Part shown: positions 34,921 to 43,750 of the stretch, one piece after another
Position numbering within the stretch: position 1 is the stretch's first letter
Layout of the letters: every line of letters starts with the position of its first letter
Assembly: GCF_000213805.1 (NCBI RefSeq)
Contig: NC_015556.1
Coordinates: 4,789,001-4,853,000, forward strand
DNA from: Pseudomonas fulva 12-X
GTDB taxonomy: Bacteria > Pseudomonadota > Gammaproteobacteria > Pseudomonadales > Pseudomonadaceae
Direction: 5' to 3'
DNA: 64,000 nucleotides
The notes under the pieces: model-generated
Told to the model about the DNA's origin: nothing
What the model saw: the letters and a program-made list of their open reading frames with translations, nothing else
Database searches by the model: none
Made by a program: the position numbers and the translations under genes

Positions 34921-36032
34921 CGCCGACGCGGGTCGCCGATGTGATCGTCATCGGCGCCGGCATCATCGGCGCCGCCTGTGCCCGTGAACTGGCGCGCCGC
35001 GGCCAGCAGGTACTGGTAATCGACGCCGGCCTGCACGGCGCCACCGCAGCCGGCATGGGCCACCTGCTGGTAATCGATGACAACCAGGCCGAACTGGATA
35101 TCAGCCGCTACTCGGTGCGCCGCTGGCGCGAGCTGGGCCCGCAGCTGCCGGACGACTGCGCCTACCGCAACAACGGCACGCTGTGGCTGGCCGCCAACGA
35201 GCAGGAGCTGGCGGCGGCCGAGGCGAAAAGCCTCAATCTGCAAGGCGAAGGCGTGCGCAGCGAAATGATCGCAGGTCACCGCCTGCAGCAGCTCGAGCCA
35301 ATCCTGCGCGACGGCCTGCACGGCGCCTTGCGCCTGCCGGATGACGGCATTGTCTACGCGCCGAACACCGCCCGCTGGCTGCTCGACGAGCAACGCATCC
35401 ACCAGCGCCGCGCCCGCGTTGTCGAGCTGGACGGCAATCGCCTGCGCCTCGACGACGACAGCTGGCTGAGCGCCGGCGCGGTGATACTCGCCAACGGCAT
35501 CCAGGCCGTGGAGCTGTGCCCGGAGCTGCCCATCGCGCCGAAGAAAGGTCACCTGCTGATCACCGATCGTTACCCGCACCCGGTTACCCACACCATCACC
35601 GAGCTGAGCTACCTGACCAGCGTGCATAACACCAGCGGCGCCTCGGTGGCCTGCAATATCCAGCCACGGCCGACCGGCCAGTTGTTCATCGGCACCTCGC
35701 GACAATTCGACAATGACGACCCCGAGGTGGACGGCTGGCTGCTGGCGCGCATGCTCAAGCATGCCGTGACCTACGCCCCAGGCCTGGCGGAGCTCAACGG
35801 TATCCGCGCCTGGGCGGGGTTTCGCGCCGCGACGCCTGATGGCATGCCGCTGATCGGCGAGCACCCTGCGCAGCCCGGTCTGTGGCTGGCGGTCGGTCAT
35901 GAAGGGCTGGGTGTTACCGCCGCTCCAGCGACCGCCGACCTGCTCGCCGCACTGTTATTCAACGAGGCCGAGCCGATACCCGCAGCTGCCTACTCACCGC
36001 GGCGTTACCTGGGAGCGCCCGCCCATGCCTGA
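34917..36032 (+). CDS. lhpB: D-hydroxyproline dehydrogenase, FAD subunit (DAO family)
   Basis: A 371-residue flavoprotein of the D-amino-acid oxidase/GlpO family. The N-terminal Rossmann motif is [18 protein letters not shown], and the C-terminal [23 protein letters not shown] closes the FAD site. It would oxidise cis-4-hydroxy-D-proline to the pyrroline carboxylate and pass electrons to the partner subunits encoded next. The start is GTG at 34917, overlapping the lhpA stop (GTGA). It is coupled by overlap to the small 2Fe-2S gene. Confidence 0.88.
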   Translation: MTPTRVADVIVIGAGIIGAACARELARRGQQVLVIDAGLHGATAAGMGHLLVIDDNQAELDISRYSVRRWRELGPQLPDDCAYRNNGTLWLAANEQELAAAEAKSLNLQGEGVRSEMIAGHRLQQLEPILRDGLHGALRLPDDGIVYAPNTARWLLDEQRIHQRRARVVELDGNRLRLDDDSWLSAGAVILANGIQAVELCPELPIAPKKGHLLITDRYPHPVTHTITELSYLTSVHNTSGASVACNIQPRPTGQLFIGTSRQFDNDDPEVDGWLLARMLKHAVTYAPGLAELNGIRAWAGFRAATPDGMPLIGEHPAQPGLWLAVGHEGLGVTAAPATADLLAALLFNEAEPIPAAAYSPRRYLGAPAHA

Positions 36033-36261
36033 GTTGCATCTCGATGGCCGGCCGCTCAGCGTGGCGCCAGGCACCACGGTCGCTGCCGCCCTCGCGCTGG
36101 GCGGCGACGGCAGTTCGCGCACATCGCTCAACGGCACACGCCGGGCGCCACTGTGCGGCATGGGCGTGTGCCAGGAGTGCCGGGTGACCATCGACGGCCG
36201 GCGCCGCCTGGCCTGCCAGACCCTGTGCCGCGACGGTATGCAGGTGGAGACGCGGCCATGA
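36025..36261 (+). CDS. lhpF: D-hydroxyproline dehydrogenase, small 2Fe-2S subunit
   Basis: A 78-residue ferredoxin-like protein. Cys residues in CGMGVCQEC and a further Cys in LACQTLC match the plant-type 2Fe-2S binding pattern seen in the small subunits of heteromeric amino-acid dehydrogenases. It overlaps the FAD subunit gene by 8 bases and the next gene by 4 bases, which fits a fixed subunit stoichiometry. The letter assignment (F versus E) follows my memory of the Pseudomonas lhpBEF naming and is less certain than the function. Confidence 0.8.
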   Translation: MPELHLDGRPLSVAPGTTVAAALALGGDGSSRTSLNGTRRAPLCGMGVCQECRVTIDGRRRLACQTLCRDGMQVETRP

Positions 36262-37517
36262 AGCAGAGCACCGACGTGCTGATCATCGGCGCCGGCCCGG
36301 CCGGTCTGTCGGCCGCCCTGGCTGCCGCCAACGACGGCGCGCGGGTGGTGCTGGTCGACGACAACCCGCTGCTCGGCGGGCAGATCTGGCGCGATGGAGC
36401 ACAGGCCAGGTTGCCGGCCCAGGCCCGCCAGTTGCGTGACGCTGTGGATAACCACGCCACCATCCAGCGCCACGAGGCCACGCGGGTGGTCGCCAGAGCC
36501 GGCAAGAACGGTCTGCTGGTCGAGGATGTCGAGCGCGGCTGGGTGATCGACTATCACCGCCTGATCCTGTGCACCGGCGCGCGCGAGCTGCTGCTGCCCT
36601 TTCCCGGCTGGACGCTGCCCGGTGTTACCGGCGCCGGCGGCCTGCAGGCATTGATCAAGGGCGGGCTGCCGGTGGCCGGCGAGCGCATCGTGATTGCCGG
36701 CAGTGGCCCGCTGCTGCTGGCCTCGGCAAGCACCGCGAAGCACAGCGGCGCTCAGGTGCTGCGTATCGCCGAGCAGGCAACCGCCCGCTCGGTCGCCCGC
36801 TTCGCCTTGCAGCTGCCGCGCTGGCCACACAAGCTGCTGCAGGCCTTTGCCCTGTTCGATGCCAACTACCACACACGCACGCGGATCATCGCCGCGCTGG
36901 GCTCCGATCGCCTGGAAGGCGTGCGCCTACAGCGTGGCGATCAGATCGAGGAACTGCAATGCGAGCGCCTGGCCTGCGGCTTCGGCCTGATCGCCAACAC
37001 CGGGCTCGGCCAGGCTTTCGGCTGCGCACTGGTCAACGACGCCATCGGCGTGGACACCTGGCAGGCGACCAACGTAGCGGGCCTTTACGCAGCTGGCGAA
37101 TGCACCGGCTTCGGCGGTAGCGAACTGGCGCTGGTGGAAGGCCGTATCGCCGGGCATGCCGCGGCCGGCAACCGCGGCGCAGCGCAGCGACTATGGCCGG
37201 CACGCGCACGCTGGCAGCGCTTCGCCGATGCCCTGCACGAACACTTCGCCCTCGACCCGGCGCTCAAACGCCTGGCCGAAGCGGACACCCTGCTGTGTCG
37301 CTGCGAAGATGTGCCCTACGCGGCCGTGGCCGCACACGCCAGCTGGCGCGAAGCGAAACTGGCGACCCGTTGCGGCATGGGCGCCTGCCAGGGTCGGGTG
37401 TGCGGGGCCGCGGCTCAGCATCTGTTCGGCTGGCAGTCGCCGGCGCCGCGCCCACCCTTCAGCCCGGCGCGCATCGACACGCTCACGCGGTTGGGCGAGC
37501 CAGAACAGAGCGCTTAG
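36258..37517 (+). CDS. lhpE: D-hydroxyproline dehydrogenase, FAD/NAD(P)-binding subunit
   Basis: A 419-residue flavoprotein with the N-terminal dinucleotide motif DVLIIGAGPAGLSAALAAA and a second nucleotide-binding motif IVIAGSGPLLLASAS. The C-terminal Cys cluster (CRCEDV and CGMGACQGRVCG) is of the BFD-like 2Fe-2S type. It looks like the third subunit of the dehydrogenase, carrying electrons from the FAD subunit and the 2Fe-2S protein to the respiratory chain. The ATG overlaps the previous stop (ATGA). The letter assignment is tentative. Confidence 0.82.
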   Translation: MKQSTDVLIIGAGPAGLSAALAAANDGARVVLVDDNPLLGGQIWRDGAQARLPAQARQLRDAVDNHATIQRHEATRVVARAGKNGLLVEDVERGWVIDYHRLILCTGARELLLPFPGWTLPGVTGAGGLQALIKGGLPVAGERIVIAGSGPLLLASASTAKHSGAQVLRIAEQATARSVARFALQLPRWPHKLLQAFALFDANYHTRTRIIAALGSDRLEGVRLQRGDQIEELQCERLACGFGLIANTGLGQAFGCALVNDAIGVDTWQATNVAGLYAAGECTGFGGSELALVEGRIAGHAAAGNRGAAQRLWPARARWQRFADALHEHFALDPALKRLAEADTLLCRCEDVPYAAVAAHASWREAKLATRCGMGACQGRVCGAAAQHLFGWQSPAPRPPFSPARIDTLTRLGEPEQSA

Positions 37518-37690
37518 GAATGGACGCGATATTTTTCTCAGCCCGTCAGCCGCACACCTCAAACGGTAACAAAGCGGGTAGCGAGGTAACGCTTTTGTGC
37601 CACGCAGCACAGTTGGAAAAATTCTGAAAATCGTAAATCATTGATAAATATAGATATTCAAAAACTGGCACAGCTTATGCTCTATGTTCC
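37518..37690 (+). promoter_or_regulatory. Sigma-54 promoter with IHF site and upstream half-sites
   Basis: Between lhpE and the small RNA lie three elements. GGTAAC half-sites stand in direct orientation at 37565-37570 and 37585-37590. An exact 13-base match to the IHF consensus (WATCAANNNNTTR) is on the minus strand at 37634-37646. TGGCACAGCTTATGC (37666-37680) satisfies the GG-N10-GC rule of -24/-12 promoters. The layout of enhancer, bend and promoter is that of an enhancer-dependent promoter. CbrB, which recognises GTAACA-type sites, is the natural candidate activator. Confidence 0.75.
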
Positions 37691-38030
37691 GCACAACAAA
37701 AATAACAAGACACATCTGATAACAAGAACAAGACAACGGCTCTAGCATAAGAAAGACAAAAACGCAGAGACGCAGCTAACTGATTTCTTTGGAGAGGACC
37801 GCCCTCGGGCTTGTACCGCAACCGGGTCGAGAACAATAAAACTGCTTTGCAAGGCAGCGACAGACGGGTTGGATCTACGGATCACGGCAACATCAGCGTC
37901 CAAACAAATCCGTTCGCTCTTGGCCTCGCTTGGAGGCCTTGGCTAAAACAAGAACAACAGGCCAGTAGTACTAATAAGAACGACGATACGAACAAGACTT
38001 GGGGGAGCTTCGGCTCCCCCTTCTGCTTTC
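37691..38030 (+). ncRNA. CrcZ-family small RNA that sequesters Hfq/Crc
   Basis: About 340 nt starting near GCACAACAAAAATAACAAG, 11-12 bases after the -12 GC of the sigma-54 promoter, and ending in a terminator with stem GGGGGAGC/GCTCCCCC and a UUCG loop (38001-38020). It contains repeated A-rich CA motifs (AACAAGAACAAGACAA, GAACAATAAAAC, AAAACAAGAACAACAGG, ACGAACAAGAC), the sites by which CrcZ, CrcY and CrcX bind Hfq with Crc to relieve catabolite repression. In P. aeruginosa crcZ follows cbrB; here the flanks are hydroxyproline genes, so this may be a CrcY- or CrcX-like paralogue. The 85-codon open frame inside has no ribosome site. Confidence 0.8.
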
Positions 38031-38031
38031 T
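38001..38031 (+). terminator. Terminator of the CrcZ-like RNA
   Basis: GGGGGAGC, TTCG tetraloop, GCTCCCCC, then TTCTGCTTTCT. The stem is a perfect 8 bp capped by a very stable UUCG loop. Confidence 0.85.
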
Positions 38032-38083
38032 GGCGTTTATGCCGACTTCTCCCAGCCCTTGCTGCTGATTGCCGCCAGACGCG

Positions 38084-38318
38084 CTAGCAGGCCGTTGAAA
38101 AACGTAGGCGAGGCAGCCAGGCAAGGCCTGGGCGACCCCACAAAAACAGCCGAAACGTAGCGCAGCGGAGTAACAGCCGAAGACTGGCCCGCAGGGCGAA
38201 CGAAGTGAGTCAAAAGCGCAGTTTACGTGTTGTAAATGAGCATTTTGACTGGGCTCGCAGGCGAGGCTGTTTTTAACGCGGCAATGGCAACGTAGGTAGT
38301 TTTTCAACGGCCTGCTAG
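38084..38318. repeat. 235-bp palindromic repeat element
   Basis: The terminal inverted repeats are a perfect 20 bp (CTAGCAGGCCGTTGAAAAAC and its complement at 38299-38318). There is no open frame of note. The interior, read on the minus strand, contains GCGTTAAAAACAGCCTCG and TGCTCATTTACA..CGTAAACT, shared with the 142-bp element at 21124. It lies between the small RNA and the AraC regulator start, only 33 bases ahead of the latter, so it may carry or disturb that promoter. Confidence 0.7.
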
Positions 38319-38351
38319 GCTCTGCAACTCCTCACTGCCCACCTGAACGCC

Positions 38352-39101
38352 ATGCACAGCTTGCTCCCCCGCTCGCCCCATACCGACCTGCACGGCGTGA
38401 TCGAGACCTTGCGGCAGATCGAGCCGCTGCTCGATGCGATGCCCGAGGTGGTGTTCTTCATCAAGGACACCGCGACCCGTTACGCCCTGGTCAACCAGAC
38501 CCTGGTGCAGCGCCTGGGCGTCCGGAGCAAGCAGAGTCTGCTGGGCATGACCGCCGAACAGGTGTTTCCGGCCAGCTTTGGCCCGTCCTACACGGCCCAG
38601 GATAGGCGGGTGCTGAAGGACGGCAGCCAGCTCGACGACCAACTGGAGCTGCACCTTTATTACGGCAGCCAGCCGGTCTGGTGCCTGACCCACAAGCTGG
38701 CGCTGCGCAACCCGGCAGGCGAGATCATTGGCCTGGCCGGCATTTCCCGCGACGTGCAGCTGCCGCAATCGAGCCACCCGGCGTACCCGAAGCTGGCGGC
38801 GGTGGATGCCCATATCCGCGAGCACTTCGCCCGGCCCATCAGCCTGGCTGAACTCACCGAACTGGCCGGGCTTTCGGTGGCGCAGCTGGAGCGTCACTGC
38901 AAGCGCATCTTTCAGCTCACCCCGCGGCAGATGATCCACAAGGCGCGCCTTGGCGAGGCCAGCCGCCTGCTGCAGCAGGACTTGCCGATCACCGAGATCG
39001 CCCTGCGCTGCGGTTACACCGACCACAGCGCTTTCAGCCGCCAGTTCCGTGCGCTAACCGGGCTGACACCCAGCCAGTTTCGCTTCTCCCATCAGCGCTG
39101 A
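38352..39101 (+). CDS. lhpR: AraC-family regulator with PAS domain, probable hydroxyproline regulator
   Basis: A 249-residue regulator with an N-terminal PAS-like sensor (LDAMPEVVFFIKDTATRYALVN, then GEIIGLAGISRDV) and a C-terminal AraC double helix-turn-helix (ISLAELTELAGLSVAQLERHCKRIF and EIALRCGYTDHSAFSRQFRALTG). It sits between the dehydrogenase genes and the deaminase gene, so control of hydroxyproline catabolism is the obvious job; LhpR of P. aeruginosa is also an AraC-type protein. The name is given by context, not by sequence comparison. Confidence 0.75.
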   Translation: MHSLLPRSPHTDLHGVIETLRQIEPLLDAMPEVVFFIKDTATRYALVNQTLVQRLGVRSKQSLLGMTAEQVFPASFGPSYTAQDRRVLKDGSQLDDQLELHLYYGSQPVWCLTHKLALRNPAGEIIGLAGISRDVQLPQSSHPAYPKLAAVDAHIREHFARPISLAELTELAGLSVAQLERHCKRIFQLTPRQMIHKARLGEASRLLQQDLPITEIALRCGYTDHSAFSRQFRALTGLTPSQFRFSHQR

Positions 39102-39245
39102 CGCGCCATTAGGGCGCAACGCCGATAAGAGCGCTCCCTTGGGTAACAGCCGCAAGGTAGTCAGGCGCATCACTTCCCGGCGCAAAGCCTCAAGCACGCC
39201 ACTTTCAGCGAAACCCGCCGCGCAGGCACAGGCATTGCTTAAAAA

Positions 39246-39255
39246 TCGTATACGA
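39246..39255. promoter_or_regulatory. TCGTATACGA palindrome upstream of the deaminase gene
   Basis: A perfect 10-base palindrome in an A/T-rich patch 45 bases before the ATG at 39300. The central GTATAC is typical of operators bound by FCD-type GntR proteins. The known regulator of this locus is AraC-type, so the true binder is open. Confidence 0.35.
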
Positions 39256-39299
39256 AATACGTAATAGTTCTCCCACCCGCTATCCACCCGGAGCCAAGC

Positions 39300-40217
39300 A
39301 TGAGCAGAGCAGTTAACTGGAGCGGCGTTTTCCCGGCCGTTACCACGCAGTTCAACGACGATTTCTCCATCAATCTGGAAGAAACCCACAAGGTGATTTC
39401 CAATGTGATCCGTGATGGCGTATCGGGCCTGGTGGTGTGCGGCTCGGTGGGCGAGAACACCTCGCTGAGCGCCGAGGAGAAGATCGCCGTCACCGAGGTC
39501 GCGGTGGACGCTGCCAAGGGTCGGGTGCCGGTGATCTGCGGGGTCGCCGAATTCACCAGCGTCACCGCTGCCAAGACCGCCAACCTGGTGCGCAAGGCCG
39601 GCGTCGACGGGGTGATGCTCATGCCCGCACTGGTCTATGGATCCAAGCCCTACGAGACCGCCGAGCACTTTCGCTATGTGGCCCGGCATGCCGACGTGCC
39701 GCTGATGGTTTACAACAATCCGCCCATCTACAAGAACGACGTGACGCCGGACATCCTCATCTCCCTGGCCGATTGCGACAACGTGGTGTGCTTCAAGGAC
39801 AGCTCCGGCGACACCCGCCGCTTCATCGACGTGCGCAACGAAGTCGGCGATCGCTTCGTGCTGTTCGCCGGCCTCGACGACGTGGTGCTGGAAAGCCTGG
39901 CCGTCGGCGCCGAAGGCTGGGTGTCGGGGATGAGCAACGTGTTCCCGAAAGAGGGCGAAACCATCTTCCGCCTGTGCAAGGCCGGGCGCTTCGCCGAAGC
40001 CATGCCGATCTACGAGTGGCTGATGCCGATCCTGCACCTCGATGCCCGCGCCGACCTGGTGCAGTGCATCAAGCTGTGCGAAGCCATTGCAGGGCGAGGC
40101 CGCGAACTGACTCGACCACCGCGCCTGCTGTTGCGCGGTGAGGACCGCGCCCACGTGGAAGCCATCATGGCCAAGGCGCTGGCCAACCGGCCGCACCTGC
40201 CGGACGTGGGCTTGTAA
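39300..40217 (+). CDS. lhpC: 1-pyrroline-4-hydroxy-2-carboxylate deaminase
   Basis: A 305-residue member of the dihydrodipicolinate synthase/N-acetylneuraminate lyase family. It has the Schiff-base Lys166 in CFKDSSGD and the catalytic Tyr138 in MVYNNPP. In the hydroxyproline route it removes ammonia and water from the pyrroline made by the dehydrogenase to give alpha-ketoglutarate semialdehyde. The family also includes lysine-biosynthetic DapA, but the gene order (epimerase, dehydrogenase, this gene, semialdehyde dehydrogenase) decides the call. GGAG precedes the ATG. Confidence 0.9.
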   Translation: MSRAVNWSGVFPAVTTQFNDDFSINLEETHKVISNVIRDGVSGLVVCGSVGENTSLSAEEKIAVTEVAVDAAKGRVPVICGVAEFTSVTAAKTANLVRKAGVDGVMLMPALVYGSKPYETAEHFRYVARHADVPLMVYNNPPIYKNDVTPDILISLADCDNVVCFKDSSGDTRRFIDVRNEVGDRFVLFAGLDDVVLESLAVGAEGWVSGMSNVFPKEGETIFRLCKAGRFAEAMPIYEWLMPILHLDARADLVQCIKLCEAIAGRGRELTRPPRLLLRGEDRAHVEAIMAKALANRPHLPDVGL

Positions 40218-40412
40218 GACCACACACGAAGTTGCCGGCACCCCTGCCGGCAACCGCCATAAGCCGATTCGCCCCTCGTTTTTCAGCAGATATCGCCGCT
40301 GCGGACGTACCCATTACGGGCAACTTGCGGCCGCGCACTTGCGCTACTGATCAGACATCGTACAATCAAAGCCTTTCCGTACGTGTTCATACGTCCCCCA
40401 CAGGAGCTAACA

Positions 40413-41993
40413 ATGCCCGCTACCATCGGCCACAACATCATCGGCGGCGCGTTCAGCGCAGCCGGCTCCGTCGTTCACAAGAGTCATGACGCTACCACTG
40501 GCGAAGCCCTGCCCCACGATTTCATCCAGGCCACGCCCGAAGAAGTCGACGCTGCCGCCAAGGCCGCTGCCGCTGCCTATCCGACTTACCGCAGCCTGTC
40601 GGCTGAAAAGCGCGCCGCGTTCCTCGACGCCATCGCCGATGAGCTGGACGCCCTGGGTGACGAATTCGTCGCCACCGTAACCCGCGAAACCGCCCTGCCG
40701 ACCGCCCGTATCCAGGGCGAGCGTGGTCGTACCAGTGGCCAGATGCGCCTGTTCGCCAAGGTGCTGCGCCGCGGCGACTTCTATGGCGCGCGCATCGATC
40801 GTGCCCTGCCGGATCGCCAGCCCCTGCCGCGTCCGGATCTGCGCCAGTACCGCATCGGCCTGGGCCCGGTCGCCGTGTTCGGCGCCAGCAACTTCCCGCT
40901 GGCCTTCTCCACCGCCGGTGGTGACACCGCCGCCGCCCTGGCCGCCGGTTGCCCGGTGGTGTTCAAGGCCCACAGCGGCCACATGACCACCGCTGCTCAC
41001 GTTGGCGAAGCCATCCTACGCGCTGCCGAGAAAACCGGCATGCCCAAAGGCGTGTTCAACATGATCTACGGTTCGGGCGTCGGCGAGGCGCTGGTCAAGC
41101 ACCCGGCCATCCAGGCCGTCGGCTTCACCGGCTCGCTCAAAGGCGGTCGTGCCCTGTGCGACATGGCCGCGGCGCGCCCGCAGCCAATCCCGGTATTTGC
41201 CGAGATGAGCAGCATCAACCCAGTCATCCTGCTGCCGGAAGCCGCCAAGGCCCGTGGCGAGAAGATCGCCGGCGAGCTGGCCGGCTCCGTGGTCATGGGC
41301 TGTGGCCAATTCTGCACCAACCCGGGCCTGGTGATCGGCATTCGTTCGCCGGAGTTCAGCGCCTTCCTGGAAACCTTCACCGCCAAGATGGCCGAGCAGC
41401 AGCCGCAAACCATGCTCAACGCCGGCACCCTGAAGAGCTACGTGAAAGGCCTGGAAGCGCTCAACGCACATTCGGGTATCACCCACCTGACCGGTGCCAA
41501 GCAGGAAGGCAACCAGGCGCGCCCGCAGCTGTTCAAGGCCGACGTCAGCCTGCTGCTGAACGGCGACGAATTGCTGCAGGAAGAAGTCTTCGGCCCGACC
41601 ACCATCGTCGTCGAAGTGGCCGACAAGGCCGAGCTGCTGAAAGCCATCGATGGCCTGCACGGTCAGCTGACCGCGACCCTGCTCACCGAGCCGGGCGACC
41701 TGGCCGGCAGCGAAGAGTTGTTCGCGCTGCTCGAGCAGAAAGTCGGCCGCGTGCTGTTCAACGGCTACCCGACCGGCGTGGAAGTCTGCGACTCCATGGT
41801 CCACGGCGGCCCGTACCCGGCAACCTCCGATGCTCGCGGCACCTCCGTCGGCACCCTGGCCATCGACCGTTTCCTGCGCCCGGTGTGCTACCAGAACTGC
41901 CCGGACGCCCTGCTGCCGGACGCGTTGAAAAACGCCAACCCGCTGGGCATCGCCCGCTTGGTGGATGGAGCCAGCAGCCGTGACGCGCTGTAA
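40413..41993 (+). CDS. lhpG: Alpha-ketoglutarate semialdehyde dehydrogenase
   Basis: A 526-residue NAD(P)-dependent aldehyde dehydrogenase that oxidises 2,5-dioxopentanoate to 2-oxoglutarate, the last step of hydroxyproline catabolism. The catalytic Cys lies in GQFCTNPG near residue 300 and the Glu in FAEMSSINP near 265. The long N-terminus and the cofactor region (FGASNFPLAFSTAGGDTAAAL) are typical of this subfamily. CAGGAG lies before the ATG at 40413. A strong terminator follows. Confidence 0.92.
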   Translation: MPATIGHNIIGGAFSAAGSVVHKSHDATTGEALPHDFIQATPEEVDAAAKAAAAAYPTYRSLSAEKRAAFLDAIADELDALGDEFVATVTRETALPTARIQGERGRTSGQMRLFAKVLRRGDFYGARIDRALPDRQPLPRPDLRQYRIGLGPVAVFGASNFPLAFSTAGGDTAAALAAGCPVVFKAHSGHMTTAAHVGEAILRAAEKTGMPKGVFNMIYGSGVGEALVKHPAIQAVGFTGSLKGGRALCDMAAARPQPIPVFAEMSSINPVILLPEAAKARGEKIAGELAGSVVMGCGQFCTNPGLVIGIRSPEFSAFLETFTAKMAEQQPQTMLNAGTLKSYVKGLEALNAHSGITHLTGAKQEGNQARPQLFKADVSLLLNGDELLQEEVFGPTTIVVEVADKAELLKAIDGLHGQLTATLLTEPGDLAGSEELFALLEQKVGRVLFNGYPTGVEVCDSMVHGGPYPATSDARGTSVGTLAIDRFLRPVCYQNCPDALLPDALKNANPLGIARLVDGASSRDAL

Positions 41994-42014
41994 GCGCTCG
42001 CTGCCTCGCTAGAG

Positions 42015-42041
42015 AAAGCCGACCTCAGGGTCGGCTTTTTT
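42015..42041 (+). terminator. Terminator of lhpG
   Basis: AAAGCCGACC (42015-42024), a 4-base loop, the exact complement at 42029-42038, then a T run. Confidence 0.92.
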
Positions 42042-42389
42042 GTGGGCGGTGGTTTCCCGGGTATCGCTGCGCTCGACCCGGGCTACGGTAGAGCAATCGC
42101 GCAGTTCTTCTGTGGGAGCGCGCATGGGCGCGAATCGCGGGCATGAACTGGGCGTCCCCGCCCGCTCCCACAGACTCAGTGTTGCCAGCCAGTAGGGTGG
42201 ATAACGCAAAGCTTATCCACCACAGAGCTTGTAGCCCCAAGCTATCCGAGCGTCCTCTGTCGTTCACGACTAACCCCAGGTCGCACCCGAATCCCGCCAT
42301 TGACCGCGAGCCACGTAGGTTATCCACAGATGGATGCCAAGGCCCGCGCCAGACGCGTCCGACTGTGCGGAAAACGGCGGGAGGCAGCC
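42042..42389. repeat. Intergenic repeats between lhpG and the MHS transporter
   Basis: These 348 bases contain no gene. They hold a half-copy of the GGGTATCGCTGCGCTC repeat (42057-42088) that also appears at 51316-51387 and a full REP palindrome at 42109-42174 (TCTGTGGGAGCG/CGCTCCCACAGA). Scattered TTATCCAC motifs occur near 42211 and 42319. A clear promoter for the transporter was not found. Confidence 0.6.
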
Positions 42390-43706
42390 ATGAGCGTAAC
42401 CACTTATCCACAATCGGCTACGCATGTCGATCTCGGCACCTTGCGCAAGGTGATCGCCGCTTCGGCCATCGGCAACTTCGTCGAGTGGTTCGATTTTGCG
42501 GTCTACGGCTTTCTCGCCGTGACCATCGCCTCGCTGTTCTTTCCGCCGGGCAACCCGACCCTGGCCCTGCTGCAAACCTTCGCGGTGTTCGCTGTGTCGT
42601 TCGCGCTGCGCCCGCTGGGCGGCATCGTGTTCGGCATTCTTGGCGACCGCATCGGTCGCAAGCGCGTGCTATCGATCACCGTGCTGCTGATGGCCGGTGC
42701 CACTACCCTGATCGGCCTGCTGCCGACCTACGCCAGCATCGGCCTGGTCGCCCCGCTGCTGCTGGCCCTGGCCCGCTGCCTGCAGGGCTTCTCCGCCGGC
42801 GGTGAATACGCCGGTGCCTGCGCCTTCGTCATGGAGCACGCGCCCACGGAGCAGAAGGCGCGTTACGGCAGCTTCGTGCCGGTCTCCACCTTCGCCGCCT
42901 TCGCCTGCGCGGCGGGGCTGGTGTTCGGCATGGGAATCTGGCTGGACGAAGCGCAAATGCAGGCCTGGGGCTGGCGCGTACCCTTCCTGATCGCCGCGCC
43001 GCTGGGCCTGGTCGGCCTATACATGCGCCTGCGTCTGGACGAATCGCCGGCCTTCCAGGCCCTGGCGGCGCAAGCCCATCCCGAACACTCGCCGCTGCGC
43101 GAAACCTTGCGCGAGCATGGCGGCACCGTGCTGTGCCTGTCGGCGTTCATCTCCGCCACGGCGCTGTCGTTCTACATGTTCACCACTTACCTGACCACCT
43201 ACATGCAGGTGGTCGGCGGTGCTGCACGGCCGACCGCCCTGCTCGCCAGCCTGGTGGCGCTGTTCTTCGCCGCCCTGCTGTGCCCATTCGTGGGGCGCTA
43301 TTCTGATCGCGTCGGCCGTCGGCGCACCATACTCACCGCTGGCATCGCACTGATCGTCGCGGTCTATCCCGCCTTCACCCTGGCTGCTTCCGGCACCCTG
43401 TGGGCCTCGGCGGTGGGCGCCATGCTGCTGGCCGTCGGCGCGGTGATCTGCGGCGTGGTGACCGCCGTACTGCTCTCCGAGCAGTTCCCCACCCGCGTGC
43501 GCTACACCGCCTCGGCCTTCACCTACAACCTGGCCTACACGGTGTTCGGCGGCACCGCGCCGCTGGTCGCCACCTGGCTGATCGAGGCGACCGGCAACCG
43601 CATGTCGCCGGCCTTCTACCTGATCGCCATCGCCCTGCTCGCGCTGGCTGGGGGCCTGGCGCTGCCAGAGTCGTCGAAGCGCTCGCTGGATGAGCCGATG
43701 AAGTAA
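42390..43706 (+). CDS. MFS transporter of the metabolite:proton symporter (MHS) family
   Basis: A 438-residue, twelve-segment transporter. The MHS signature is visible at IGNFVEWFDFAVYGFLAVTIASLFF, with the loop motif GDRIGRKR and its second-half equivalent SDRVGRRR. The family includes KgtP, ProP and ShiA and moves organic acids, betaines or amino acids with protons. The position after the hydroxyproline genes makes uptake of hydroxyproline or proline a reasonable guess, but a terminator and 350 bases separate it from lhpG. The ATG at 42390 follows GGGAGG. Confidence 0.85.
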   Translation: MSVTTYPQSATHVDLGTLRKVIAASAIGNFVEWFDFAVYGFLAVTIASLFFPPGNPTLALLQTFAVFAVSFALRPLGGIVFGILGDRIGRKRVLSITVLLMAGATTLIGLLPTYASIGLVAPLLLALARCLQGFSAGGEYAGACAFVMEHAPTEQKARYGSFVPVSTFAAFACAAGLVFGMGIWLDEAQMQAWGWRVPFLIAAPLGLVGLYMRLRLDESPAFQALAAQAHPEHSPLRETLREHGGTVLCLSAFISATALSFYMFTTYLTTYMQVVGGAARPTALLASLVALFFAALLCPFVGRYSDRVGRRRTILTAGIALIVAVYPAFTLAASGTLWASAVGAMLLAVGAVICGVVTAVLLSEQFPTRVRYTASAFTYNLAYTVFGGTAPLVATWLIEATGNRMSPAFYLIAIALLALAGGLALPESSKRSLDEPMK

Positions 43707-43750
43707 CGGCCACGCTATGATGCAACCCATTCAATCTCGGTGGGCCTGCC

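Noticed and set aside
37691..38000. Repeated AACAAGAACAA motifs as a possible CRISPR or tandem repeat array
   Set aside because: The motifs are short, irregularly spaced and without unique spacers of even length; they fit Hfq/Crc binding sites.
37811..38068. An 85-codon open frame inside the CrcZ-like RNA
   Set aside because: No ribosome site, runs through the terminator, and its Asn/Lys/Thr richness simply reflects the A-rich CA motifs.
39300..40217. Dihydrodipicolinate synthase DapA for lysine synthesis
   Set aside because: Same fold, but it is flanked by hydroxyproline epimerase/dehydrogenase genes and the semialdehyde dehydrogenase, so the deaminase role fits.
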